Of a stretch of DNA of 64,000 nt, positions 15,939 through 30,800 are shown piece by piece. Under the pieces are notes generated by a model. The model was not told where the DNA came from, searched no databases, and saw nothing but the letters and a program-made list of their open reading frames with translations. This DNA is from Sipunculus nudus (lineage: Eukaryota; Annelida; Sipuncula; Golfingiida; Sipunculidae): assembly GCA_026874595.1 (NCBI GenBank), contig CM049314.1:76336300-76400299 (forward strand), read 5' to 3'. The position numbers and the translations under genes are program-made. Position 1 is the stretch's first letter. Every line of letters starts with the position of its first letter.

Positions 15939-18900
15939 CCAGATACAAGACCTTGTTCCTAACAGATCAGTTATTGTAAGTGACTTGTCTTTGTTAATTG
16001 TCTTTCGTTTACAGCATGCCCGGCTGATTGCGTTGACTGCAGCACTGCTGGGGCGTCCGGTTGTGATCAGTGCGTAACGGGCAAAATCTTCAACTCTGGA
16101 ACCCAAACATGCGAAGGTAAACACACACAATCTATACTATTCCGGTTTGATTAGAAGGATTGCGACGACACAAAATATCAGCAAATAAAGTAAATAACAC
16201 TGAATTGAATTTATTCGATTTTTTCTTAGAATTATGACATCTGGTTCCTGTATGAAGTTTATCTACCAAGACAGATAGTATGAGAGGTGTTTAAACAGAT
16301 TTTGCAATGGGCTTTAGTATAATTAAAACATACCTTAATATTCCATCTTTCACTTTATAGAGCTGCCCATATGTAAATTGGTAAATTAAAACTTCAATTA
16401 AAATTCCTGGAGTTAAACGTCTATCAAAATTATTGACCTGTTTAATCATTTCATGATTCCAAATTGTATACTAGTATGTTGGACAGGCTCAACTTTCGGA
16501 AACTGGTGGTATTAGATAAAACTAATTAAAACTCCAACCATTGGCCTGTCGGAACTAGTTCAGGGGTTCGCGACTCATTTACGTTTCTCTCAGCATGGGA
16601 TTACGTTATATTTACCATATTTGTAGTGACAAATGAAACTACTGACAGGTTTAGGTCGGTTGTTCATGATTATTTGCATGGGAGCACTTTATATTATCTA
16701 AATATGTTATTTTATGTCATGAATGTCAACTTGTTTTATTATGAGCCTCAAGCAGTTTGGGCGACGGGTCTTATTTGTGAAGGTGGTCCTATTAGTGGGG
16801 TTGTCTTAAGGCCCATATTATATTTTAAAATTACTGCGATCAGCAATATCGCATATACAGTATAACCCCTTTAATTCACCATTCGTTTTCTCACCAGCCT
16901 CAACCACGGAGGTCCCGTTGTGTTGTCTGCTAATTCACTTTAAGAAGTGCTCCTTATCCTTATCTTCAAAATGAACACTCCTGACATAGCGGTTAAGCAC
17001 TACAGCCGTTCCATATCTCCTCTGCTTTAACCGCTGCTTTATTTAGCAAGTATTTAGTTGTTCCAACACCAAGGCGGACACATGGCCAAGGATCAGACAA
17101 GCGAGAGCGGAGCTTAGTTGGTTTAAATACTTGGAGTTGGATGCACAATGCGATACCATGATCTTATTAGTCTGATCACAATTTTTTGCTCTGTCCCAGC
17201 CCTGGCTGTGAAACCAGTAGAACCTTGCTTTCAGAGCAGGGGGTAAATGCGTGTCATGAAACGACTGCAGTGTCTATTTAGAACCAAGGGAGTGTAACAA
17301 CAAAAGAAACCCGAATCCGCCATCTTCAGTTTACCTCAATTCATCTCAACTGAGGTGGTCCCGCTGTTTGCAAGAAAACGAGGGTTTACGGTAATTATTC
17401 TTAACCATTCTTTTACAGACTGTGCTCTGAACACCGAGGCCCGATGTGAGGGCTGTGGCGCGAATTATTTTCTATCATCGGATTCAAGCTGCAACGGTAA
17501 TTACATGACTGTCGAGGTTCAATTTCTAGGGTATAACATTCTTTGTAACCTTTTATCATTGGGTTTAATAACATGAACTGAGTGTGTCACGGAAATTTGG
17601 ATTTGACTGAATTATATTCTGCGTTTAAATAAAACACATGACATTTATCTCATTTTCTAATCCCTTATCACCTATAAATGTCAAAAAGATATTTCCCAAA
17701 TAATGGGATTATTTAAAAATATTTTACCAAACATTTCAGCCTATATGGCTGTTTCAGTATGGTAATCCTTTATAGAATTTATTTACAAACGTTTTTAGAG
17801 ACAAAAATGGAGATTATTATTATTTATACTAAAAAAAATAATAAAATTAATTATTATAATAAATGTAAATATCAGTGTTAATGAAAAGTAATGCAAAAAT
17901 GATGATGCATATTCATATAAACATGACGTAAAAAATTATTTGAATAAAATACAAACACAAAAAATGGGTTCTGTGGCTATGGCCTGCGACATGATACAAC
18001 CTATGACATGAAATGACCTGCGACATGATTTGACCAACATTTCCTACAACATGACATGGCCTACAAAATGATATGACCTAAAATGATATGACCTAAACAT
18101 GATACGACCTATAATAAACTGTTGTAGAATTACTTACATTTACTCCAGCTTGTCCATCAGGATGTTCCACCTGTTCCCATAGCAGCGGTACCACCACGTG
18201 CACAGCTTGCAACGAGAATTATTACCTGGAGAATGGAGGATGTACAAGTAAGTGTAAAGCACATTTTTCAGTGTAGTCGTGATGCCTCTTGATATGTAAC
18301 TAAATGTGAAAACAATTTAAGGATAAATTCACAAAACTAGGAAAACTATCGAACACTAACCCTTATTTTACCACCTTATAGTTAAAGCTTTCTGTTGAAT
18401 ATGACGATGTCAGCTCCCGACCAGTTCACTACTGTGTATATTTCGACCAAAGAGAGTTTCAGGTACTTTTGTTTAAATGGATAACAATTATTCCACTACA
18501 TAATTAAACAGATGAGTACAATGTTAAATACTCTCTCTGTCTTTCCTTATTTTGTTCATTAATCCTCTGTTTTCTCCCTTTATAGGTTGCCCGGGCTCCC
18601 TCGGCTCTATGAATACTCAAACTGTCTGCGACCAATGCGGTGGCACCACAACCAGGGGGGTGTACTTTGACTCCTCAGCAAACACATGCAACCGTAAGTG
18701 CCACCCTTTTGTTGAAAATATATGCTCCAGTATGTGTTTCGTAAAATAACCATAAGAATTTATAATTCGGTACATCAAGTATATCATCATAGTTCTTCAC
18801 TTTGTCATTTTATTTGGATGAGACACTGATGCTGCCTTTGGATCACAATAACGGTACAACTTGGTCTATTTTCAATGTATGGAGGAGATATCTGTTAAAA

Positions 18901-21900
18901 CGTTTGTACTATTATCATGCTTAGTCTGCATAAGTGACGTTCATTTCACCGATAATTTACAGAATGTATTGCAAACTGCGCCAGTTGTACTTCTGCGACA
19001 ACTTGCACCACCTGTTCTGGAGCGAGAGTGTTTGTCTCAAGCAGTACCTCTTGCGAAGGTAATAAAGAACTTTAATAATAAATATCAGTCTTGGCATGTA
19101 AATTTATGTCATATATTCTACACTGAATAAAAGTTTTTAATTAAAAAAAGCACCATATTTTACTTGAAAATAATTTTAAAAAATGAATTATAGGTCATAT
19201 TATACGGCATAAAGAATATATGTTATATCATAGAGTTGAACTAGAGACAATTGTTTAAATTGCCTTTTTAGCCTGTGTGAGAGTTAAGGGAAAGACTGAT
19301 TTCTTTGTTGTTTCCATCGCGCATCCCATTTGAACATTTTTTTTTCGGAATATTCAGATATGTCTCTTCCCGTTTGTCTGTTACAAAAATACCAACTATA
19401 TTTGCTTCACAGTTCAAGGTAACCTTTTCTACAGTTATGGTTCCATCACCAGTTAAAGGGAAATCATTCCTTCACCCCCATACTCAAACTTTATCCATTT
19501 GTTTGCGGTTGTCTTTTCTTTTTAACGTCATTACCTGAATCCCACACCTGTTCAACAGACTGTCCTGCAAATTGCCAGGCCTGCTCCAGCACCACTTCTT
19601 GCAGCCAGTGTGATGCAAATCGTTACTTTGAATCTGCCAGCAACACGTGCAAAGGTGAGGATCTCTTCATTAAACGCTACCGCTACCTAAAAAACCGTAA
19701 CTGGAGTCATCCATATTCTTCCTTATTCAAAGCCTTGGTCTGCAGAGTGTGATCTTTTATTTTTCAACACCTTTGGTGTGGATGGTTGTCTTCTTATTCT
19801 ATATTTTCTATCCGTTGGTTTACCAATGGAGCTTTGGTGGCAGATTGCGCCATTTTTATGTAGGTAGCTAAAACTTGCATTAGTTTTGTAATTTCGTTCC
19901 TGATTTAGGAAGGATATGGCACAATTTTGAAATATAAAACACACTATTCCGTTGAATACAAAATATTTCACTAAATCCAGAAAACATAGACCTGTCATTA
20001 AAAGCGTATTCAGGCATTTGTTAAGAAATCGAGAGTATGAGACCAAGGTGAAGATCCATATTTTCTAATTCGGTTTTCACTCTGGATGAAATTTATATAT
20101 GCTAATCAAGGAGGTGGTCTTCTGTAACATCAACGTTATAATCACCATTTATACATGTACATATGATTTCAACATACCGTTCGCATGGGCTTTACAGGTG
20201 TATGTGTGTATAAGCATTAAGAGGAATGTTCTTTTTAGAAAGACTGCATAATGTTTCTTATTCATTTCAGCTTGCACCACCATCGACGCTCAGTGCGCCA
20301 CCTGCCAGACTGCCGTCAGTACTTCCTGTGTTTGTAATTCAGGATATTTCTGGGATGCATCGGCAACTCCTCCACAGTGCACAGGTAGAAACGTTCACTT
20401 GTTTTCTCACTCAATAATATTTTTGAGATTTTGCATGTTTTTTTTCAGTTAAAGTTGAAAGTAAGAGTTAACCAAGACTCTTCTCAATGCCAAACAGCAA
20501 TATCAGTTAAAAACATTTGATACTGACATATTAATACAATTTATAAAGGTCAAGTTCGTAAGTACTGAACATATTTATTGAGCATTTATAACCGTAATGG
20601 CACATAATAATGCAATGCACTCAATAGTTAAACGATTGTTCTAATTTTCAAAACATCACATAATAAGCTGACTATTTCAACTTAACCTTTTAAACCTTTA
20701 AATTTAAAGGTATGATTGCTTCTTAATTTAAGGGGACATAACTCTGCGTAAACATTATTCAGTTTTCAGTTCTCGTCCCTAACGTTGGTGTTTGTTTCAG
20801 CCTGTGTCTCCGGTTGTGCCGTATGCACTGATGCAACAACCTGTCAACAATGCAAGTCAACCCACTGTTTTAATACAGCAGACAGTACCTGTGTCGGTGA
20901 GTATTTCATAGTTTCTATGCACCGGCCTTGTTTATTCCATCCATTGGCCTGATCATCTGCACGATCGTAAACGATTCCATGCTTGATTTACGATACATAG
21001 GTAGGTATATAGTGTATCAATAAATTTTTGTGTGTTTCATGTACAGCCTCCGCCAGCTGCCATACCTGCGCACAATCCACTGATGGTGTAGTTACATGTA
21101 GCTCCTGCAAGGCAGACTACACTCTGGAAGTGTGTGTTGGTATGTATCAAGACCAGACAGTGTATTTTTTATTGCAAGTAACTTGAACAATAGAATACCA
21201 TTATGTTTATAAGGGAAACGTTCATTACCTTCCTTATTTCAGTCTCAAGAGGCCCCAGAATTCTCGGTGAAAAACCTTTAATCCTGATAATAATAAAGTG
21301 TTTAAAATCCAATTTATTTTATTTATTATGCTTTGGAACTAAAGAATAACTCCCTTCTTCTCCTTTCACAATCATAATAAAGTATTATCGCATTTTTAGC
21401 TTGCACAGACAGCAACTGCCTTACTTGCAACGCGGACAAAGCTGTTTGTGAGACATGCAAAGCTGGATATTACGTCTCTGATGGAGCTTGCACCCGTAAG
21501 TATCACTTAGATGTGTGAAGTTATAAAATGTTTATCGCGATGGATTAACATCACACAGAACCGATGATAGCTCGTTCATTTGGAATTTCCGTATTCATGT
21601 AGAACTGTTCTTAATAATTACATTGATTAAAAGTGAGAAAAATATTCAAAAAAATATAATTTATATTTATTCAAATGTCCAGAATGTCCAGGAGGCGCTG
21701 AATGTTTAGCATGCACTGACGGGACTTCCTGTAGCAACTGCGGCGCCGGAAAATATTTTGATTCAGCAGCTTCAAGCTGTACCTGTAAGTATTATGTTCA
21801 TATGACGGTCATGGAAACTGAATACAAAATAAAGAACCTTTTTGTTATCAGAAACAATTTATTTCTTTAAATATAATGATAGAAGAACTTCCATTTGCTT

Positions 21901-24900
21901 CCGGTTATTAGCAAAAAGGCCATGCATTAAACTTATTCGATGACACTGTAGGCAAAGCGATGTTTAATCGAAAAGAAATAAAATCATATTTCTAGTGTTG
22001 CCCGTTCATGTTAAAGACATGAATAGACATGGCGATTATAATCTGTGGTAGGATCTTTGTTACAAGTGAATTGTATTAAGATATGTTCCCTGACAGCGTG
22101 CGGAGCTGGCTGCAGTGCCTGCTCTCGTGGTACAGCCTGCGACACTTGCGCAGCAACGAACATGCACAAAGTGCCAGGGACGAACACATGCAACAGTAAG
22201 TTACATCAAATCATGCTCATGATGTTCAACTTGTTTAAGAAGTCTTGCTTTACCCAAAATACAACAATCGGTGTATCACTGCATATTTCTGACTGTTGAA
22301 CTCTTCAGTTTTTTAGGAGGAGTTTTTTTATATGACTCAACCCCATAAGGACCAAGCTAAATTGCTAATTCATTATGACGTACAACGTATAAAGAATAAC
22401 CGATAGAACATGCCCAGTTTCCTCTAGATTTTCATCTCACGAGAATTTAGACATTTACATTATTTAGGGGATATGCAAACCTTAGTGATTCTTGTATCAC
22501 CGTTCGTACCTTTTCAGCAAAATGTACAGATAAAACGAGATGTTTCAGTGAGACCCCTTTAATGTCGATATATTTTATCAACGTGTCACACTAATTTCCT
22601 GATGTAGTGAGTTATATTGTAGACTGCCCTAGTCAATGTGCCCAATGTACCAGTGACACACAATGCAGCCTGTGTAACCCTGGATACGCATTAGACTCAA
22701 ACGGAGCCTGTGTTTGTATGTCTCATTACTTTCCCTACGTCTGCTTGACGGTGACTTCATATATAATTATCCATTAATTTTCAATATTCAGAGTAATGAA
22801 AACTGGTTTTTAATGGAGAAATTATCTATTAAGACCGCATAGTCTGTGTTCCGTGTTACTTTGCTGCTTCTATAAAACGATCTGTTGAGACCTCATAGTC
22901 TGTTTTCTTTGTTATTATGCTGTTACTATAAAACGCATGCACTCAGAGCGTTATGGTTGTTGTAATGAACCGAGGTAAAGATCCAAGAAAATAATTATGA
23001 TTTGAGAATTTATCAAATTTGTTATTATTAAATAATATTAAATACCTGATAATGTTAAATTTTATTTACAGACACCGTTTCTGTTTTGAGTGGTAAATGG
23101 ACAATAAATCACAGGTATGATTTTGATGAGGTTACATCTGTGTTAGTCATTTGTATAAACATGCTTTCAGCCTGTTTGTCCGGGTGCACTGTATGTTTGA
23201 ATTCCACGATCTGCTCAGACTGCGGCCCTGGAAAGCACCTCTCGGAAACCGGCGGGACACAGGCCTGCAATGGTAAGTTTTATCATTTTATAGTGCACCA
23301 GTGTCCATAATTACGGAAAGGCATCCAGACATTAAAAAAAAATATTATTAAATGTAAAAACTTTGAATGCATGTGGTGTGTGCCTAAAAATACTTGTGCT
23401 CTTCCATTAATTATCAATTCTAAAAAACATGCTTTTTTTGGTAAAAAGTTCATAAACAGCTCGACGCGATGGTGGTCAGGGCCGTTCTTTTTTTACGCTA
23501 TATGATTTAATTCTAGAACCACACGTATATTTTAGTGGAACACAAACTGTGACAAAATTTTATCAAATCGGTTGATGGGTCCTCTCAATTCTACAGCATG
23601 TCCAGCCGGATGCTCTGCCTGCTCAGCTGCTGCTGACGGTACCGTCACCTGCTCCGCCTGTAACGTTGGCTTCTACATGGATTCAACAAGTCTCTGCTCA
23701 TGTAGGTAAACCTATACTCCTTTTTACGACCTCCATTCCAGACTTGCAGCTTTATTGAATCAATATCACTAATAAATGAACAATAAAACAATAAACTTTT
23801 TAAACTTCCTATTGTGCACATTTATGAAATGGTTAAGGAGAGGCAAGAACCTATTTTTATGCCCTCGGCACAAAGTGGCCGGGGCTTATAGTTTTACCCA
23901 TGTCCGTCATTCCGTCATTCCGTCATTCCGAAATCAAACAGTTGTACGGACTTTTTTTCGCAATGCCTGCCCGATATTGGCCTGAATTTTGGTGTTTGGG
24001 CAGATAATGACCAGTTACAGATCGAGTTCGCGTTTCGTCCCGGTTGACCTACTTTTGACCGTTTTACGGCTCCTAAACTAAGAAAATTCCATGAAAAATA
24101 GAAATTTTCATGACAAATACACATGTACGGACTTTTTTTTCGCAATGCTTGCAGATATTGGCCTGATTTTTGGTGTGTGGGCAGAAAATGACCAGTTACA
24201 GATCGAGTTTGCGTTTCGTCCCGGTTGACCTTCTTTTGACCGTTTTACGGCTCCTAAACTTAGACAAATTCATGAAAAATAGAAATTTCATGACAAATAC
24301 ACATGTACAGCCGTTTTTAGCCCTCAGCTCATAGGCTGATGGGCTATTGTCGTCACCCAAGCTGTCCGTTTGTCCATCTGTCTGTCCGGTGTCTGTCCGT
24401 CCGTCCGTTCCGCATCTGTTAACTTTTACCATGTGAGCGGGATATCTCTAAAAGGATTCAGCGTTGGAATTTCATTTTATCAGTGAAGATGTATATCGAT
24501 AAAATCTCGGTCAAGTTCGAAGATGGGTGACCTTGACCCATTTTTATACATTTTAGAGCTGATTATAGAAAAACACTCAGACGTTTATATCTCAGGAACC
24601 ATTGTGTGGATTTTCACAAAACTTACTATGATCATTGGGACTGATGGTCTGTATGTGCTGCACAATTTTGGTGGCGCCACCTGCAATTTCTGATTTTTTA
24701 ATGAAATTTTATCGGATTTATTTCAATTTTGGCCTTTTGTGCAGGATATCTCCAAAGGTATTCAACACAGGAACTCCATTTCTTCAGTGCTATTGCATTA
24801 TATTTACAAACTCTTGGTCAAGTTCAAAGATGGGTGATATTGACCTACTTTTTAAGGTCACAGAGCTTTGTATAGAAAAAAACTTAGGAGCCTATTTCTC

Positions 24901-27836
24901 AGGAAGCATTTGGTGGATTGTTATAAAACATTTATATACCTCTCCAATTTAAATTTATAAATGATTATCAACTTTTGCTAATATTCTAGTTTCGCAATGC
25001 AATGCTTACAGATACTGGCCTAATGTTTGGTCTGTGGGCGCATAATGACCACTTACAGATCGAGTTCGCGTTTCGTCCCAGTTAACCTATTTTTCACCAT
25101 ATGACAGATCCTGAACATAGAAAATTTCATGAAAGACAGAAATTTTCATGAAAAATGCACATATATGAACTTTTTTTCACAATGCCTGCAGATACTGGCC
25201 TGATTTTTGGTGTGTTGCTTGATAATGACCCTTTACAGATCGAGTTTGCATTTTGCCTTTGTTGACCTACTTTTGACCATACAACACTTCCTGAACTTAA
25301 AAATTTTTACAAAATTTAACAAATGTTTCTAATTTGCCCCAGGCGGGGGCATTCGTGTCGTTCCGACACATCTAGTTTTCATTTTACATGGTAAAAACAA
25401 ATTAATCATAATCCATATGTTCAAATAATAATGAGAATGACATAATCCCTGCATGAATTATATATTGTTTCCTTTAAAGTGAAAGTGTTAAAGCTAGGCT
25501 TTATTTTTAATTTATTGCATTTAAGGTATGTCCCATTTATCATGGACCTTTCTTTGTGTATTTCCTAAAATGTTTTACTTTGTTCTGTATTTTTCTTTGG
25601 TAGCCTGCAGCAGTGTGACTGCTAATTGTGCCGCCTGTTCGAGTGCGAGTGTCTGCACCGCCTGCAGTGGAAACAACATGATCAATGACGTCGGAACCAC
25701 ATGCCTTCGTAAGTTATTCCGTGGTTTAACAGTCCTATCCCTGACCTCTAGCAATTGGTATATAATGTGTTTGAAACTTACCCATCAATAAAAGGAGAAT
25801 AGCATGGCGTGATGTTTCTCTTATAAAATAACATTCAAATGGCCTTTAACGTGCTCTTTTATTGCATTAAAACTAAATATGCACGTATATGCGTGTAAAA
25901 TGAGTATACACTAATGTTCTTGTATATTTCTGAACAATCAGAATTGCGTATATGCGTGTAAAATGAGTATATATTAATGTTCTTGTATATTCCTGAACAA
26001 TCAGAATTGCGTATATGTCTGTACAATGAGTATATACTAATGTTCTTGTATATTCATGAACAATCAGAATTGCGTACATGTCTATAAAATAAGTATTTAC
26101 TAATGTTCTTGTATATTCCTGAACAATCAGAATTGCGTATATGTCTGTAAGATGAGTATATACTAATGTTCTTGAATATTCCTGAACAATCAGAATTGCG
26201 TATATGTCTGTAAAATGAGAGAATACTAATGTTCTTGTATATTCCTGAACAATCAGAATTGCGTATATGTCTGTACAATGAGTATATACTAATGTTCTTG
26301 TATATTCCTGAACAATCAGAATTGCGTATATGTCTGTACAATGAGTATATACTAATGTTCTTGTATATTCCTGAACAATCAGAATTGCGTATACGTCTGT
26401 AAAATGAGTATATACAAATGTTCTTGTATATTCCTGAACAATCAGAATTGCGTGTATGCGTGTAAAATTTGTATATACTAATGTTCTTGTATATTCCTGA
26501 ACAATCTGAATTGCGTATATGCGTGTAAAATGAGTATATACTAATGTTCTTGTATATTCCTGAACAATCAGAATTGCGTATATGCGTGTGAAATTTGTAT
26601 ATACTGTTCTTGTATATTCCTGAACAATCTGAATTGCGTATATGCGTGTAAAATGAGTATATACTAATGTTCTTGTATATTCCTGAACAATCAGAATTGC
26701 GTATATGCGTGTAAAATTTGTATATACTAATGTTCTTGTATATTCCTGAACAATCTGAATTGCGTATATGCGTGTAAAATGAGTATATACTAATGTTCTT
26801 GTATATTCCTGAACAATCAAAATTGCGTATATGCGTGTAAAATTTGTATATACTAATGTTCTTGTATATTCCTGAACAATCTGAATTGCGTATATGCGTG
26901 TAAAATGAGTATATACTAATGTTCTTGTATATTCCTGAACAATCAGAATTGCGTATATGCGTGTAAAATATGTATATACTAATGTTCTTGTATATTCCTG
27001 AACAATCTGAATTGCGTATATGCGTGTAAAATGAGTATATACTAATGTTCTTGTATATTCCTGAACAATCAGAATTGCGTATATGCGTGTAAAATTTGTA
27101 TATACTAATGTTCTTGTATATTCCTGAACAATCTGAATTGCGTATATGCGTGTAAAATGAGTATATACTAATGTTCTTGTATTTTCCAGAACAATCAGAA
27201 TTGCGTATATGCGTGTAAAATGAGTACATACTAATGTTCTTGTATATTCTTGAACAATCAGAATCAGTGGTACGGTGATAAGCTTAATTTAGTAGTCCTC
27301 TCTGAAAAGGACGTTGGACAAAAAAGGCGCTGTCATATGCTTGAAAAGGTTATTGTCCACACACAAAAGGTGTACCTGTGGCGCTATTCTCTCTCCCTGT
27401 CACACACATTCCATAGTGTGTTTCTTCAGGTTCCATATACACCTTCATCTGGCCTTGAAAATACTTGGCATGAGTTTTACGCCTGATTTCCCTTTAAATC
27501 TTACTTATGAATTATACATTTTAATGTTGTATTTTTTTTATTCATTATAGTCGTGCAGCTTTTTTTTTCATTATATTGTAGTATAAATACTTACAAATTC
27601 TTTTCAATTTGCAGCTCTCAACATTCAAGGTTGTCTGTCATACTACGATCGTCCAAACTATTGTATCAATTGTGGCCAATTCTATACCCAAGACAAGAAT
27701 GGTACCACGTGCGAAAGTAAGAAACCATATGCCATCACTTGTGATGTTTGGTTAACTTTTTCTAGAATAAGTTTATTAATCTTGGTCGATGTTTTAGTAG
27801 ATCTAATGGTTGTCAGGCAGGACTGTGATGAGTTTA

Positions 27837-27873
<37 letters not shown>

Positions 27874-30800
27874 TATATATATATAAATAAACGTTTTTGT
27901 ATTTATATTAGTGATTTATTATAAAAACGTCTAATTTTTAGAGAGTTTATCAATGCACTTTCAGTGCTCAAATGTTTTCTGATGTGAAGAATGGTCAGTG
28001 TGGACATGGATAAGGACAGATTTTATATACAGATATAATCATGTGTTTAAATCATATCATCTTATACATTTCTATTGTACTCTACATATATTCGATATTT
28101 GCTCGTAAGGGTGTAAAGAACAGGGTAAATAAGAACATTTGATAAGTTTATCATTTTTCGCCAGAGGCTTGTTACCATTGCATCGGAATTGACTGTCAGG
28201 CCCCTGACAACACCACGGCATTGGTTCCATGCAATGGACTCGGAACCACACATAGTTGCATGGTAGGAATTTATAGATGCAAAAAATAACAAAAGTAAAA
28301 CACTGTCTGTATATGCCAGGCTGCCAAGCGATCTTACTCTTTCTATTGATTTGGTGTCGGTCCTGTTTTAATCCCTTTCTTTAATTTACTCCTTTTTCTC
28401 TCTATCTGCTTTCAGCCGTAATATGCAAAATGTCGTGTATTCCTACGAAATTGTCTTTGTGAATGAATGATTGAATGAATGAATATTTTATTCAGAAATA
28501 TGAGGCCTCGGGCCCATAGTTCCATATGTGCATATATCACATGTAGAAAAACAAAATAGACAATGTTTTCAAACTTGAAAAACAACATCACAAAGATAAA
28601 AGAAATGAAATAATAAACAAATGATAATATATGATATATGCATTCCAAAATATTAACAAAAAAAAAATCATCATGTAGAGGTCATTTCACCCATATATAT
28701 ATAAATATACATAAATTTACGGTTCTCATAAGATTAATAAATATACAAGTTAATAATTACAAATATATGCTTGTGTATACACATATTCTCAATACATATA
28801 CATGCATAACTACATATTAAGCCATATTTAATCATAAAATATATTTTATAAATACAAATATATCTATATTAATACAATTTTAAATGAAACTTTAAATATT
28901 GAACTCTCTTAATGTGGACAATTTACTTAAATTTTAATATGCATATATAATAATATCTAAAAGTTTTACTACTCAGCTACCCAAGGACTTGTTTTGAGCA
29001 CAGCTTCCAATACATAGTATTGTACCTCAATTGTTTTTATCCATATATATATATAATACACATACATACATATATATACACACATATTTTTTATTTTTTT
29101 TATTTTTACTTGATCAAAGTTGACATAGTTTTATTCATATATTAATATTTATAACCAGAGTAAACAAGTGACCATTCAACTATTTCATATGGATAATCTG
29201 TTTAATTTAGTTATTAACTAATGAATTATTTCTCTTTTTGACGGCATAGTGTACAAATGCTGCTAAACTATAAATAACATCAGTATTTTTACTTGACATA
29301 AGAGATATAATATCTCTTAGTTCATTGTATAAAGGACATTTTATTATGAAATGATATTCATTTTCACCTATCGATTCTCCAAGTTTCAAACAATAATTAC
29401 AGATTCTTTGTGTCCAGTGTATACTTTCATGTCTTCCTTTCTCAATTTGTAAATTATGTGAAGAGCAAGTTAACCTAGCTAAAATAATCTTGTGACTATT
29501 ATTTCTAACAACATTCAAATATATTTCGACAGAAAGAAGTGATTTAAATACAGAGTATGTTTCCAAACGCCTGTTATTTGAAATGTTACTTATCCATTCT
29601 TGTAAACATATGTATTTGAGTCTCTGCTGCAACTGAAAGAGAAACAATTTTGTATCTCCTACATCTTGATGTATCCAAACATAACCAAATCCAAGTGAAA
29701 ACAGTATATTTTTAATTTTTGTTGCCCATGTTTTTCTCCCTAATTCATCAAGATGATGTAATCTAACATATAACTGTTTTAGGTATCTATGCTGTGTCAT
29801 TCTTAATAATTTTGTCCAATATGTAATACATTTCAATAAATAAATTTCTTCAGAATGCAGTGTAAAATATAATTCATTCATAAAAAATGTAAATAATAAA
29901 GGACTAATCATACAACTCTGTCTTGTTCTACAGTACATGTAAAATAATCAGTTAAACCATTACTAGTTAACACACAAGACTTCAATTTGGAATACATAGA
30001 TTTTAATATGTTATAAATTTTACCTCTAATGCCTATTTTATGAAGAACATGAAATAATAATGTCTTTGTATAAAAATGTATAAAATGAACTTGGAAATTT
30101 CAAGCACCATGTGATATCAAATCTACAAGTATAACTGAGCACCATATTTTGTTTAAATGTTTACTCCTATTGTCCTATTCGTCACCCAAGAATCAGCATG
30201 AAATTATAATGTTGTTACGTATTGTTAGGTCCTTATCTTGTTCTTCCTTTTTCCGTCTGTTTCCTACTTTTGTCCTACTCTTTCAATACTTACAGTCGGC
30301 CTGTTATCTTTCTTTACGCAATGTGTTCTTGGCAGCCTGTTGTTAGAGCACGCATAACATTACAAGTAGATACATAGCTGTGTATTATATATTTAACGAG
30401 TGTATATGTTAAATAGACATTTGTTGATTATAAGGATAACATGTATCGCAGAAACGGAAAATGGAAAGCGACACACATTGATAACACATTTTGTTGTTGT
30501 CATAGTTACGAATATCATTGAAACCTGAACTTATGGTGATTATAGTCCGTTTCATCCCCTCATGTCCACCTGTTTTTTGCTATGAAAATTTTTATTATTT
30601 ACATTTCAAGGGAAACAATTATAGTGTAGAGCAGAGGATTAAAGAACCTAATTTTCAACAAGGTAACTAAATACCTAACTTACGCCTTATTTGAGAAACA
30701 GAATTTTCTGAAAATATGAGAAATCAGTCTACATTTTACAACATATCAGACCCATTTATGGCGGTCAAGGTCACTGGTCACATGCAAAATCAACCTCAAC

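Noticed and set aside
18861-19130. Conserved open frame also present at 46489-46794
   Set aside because: It is intron plus exon 20 read in a wrong frame; the similarity between copies reflects the duplication, not coding.
24196-25378. Coding capacity in the intron-30 element
   Set aside because: Short frames only; composed of repeated non-coding modules.
26054-27229. Minus-strand open frames of 391 and 315 codons
   Set aside because: Produced by the 63-bp tandem repeat, open in two overlapping registers; no start context, splice or homology support.
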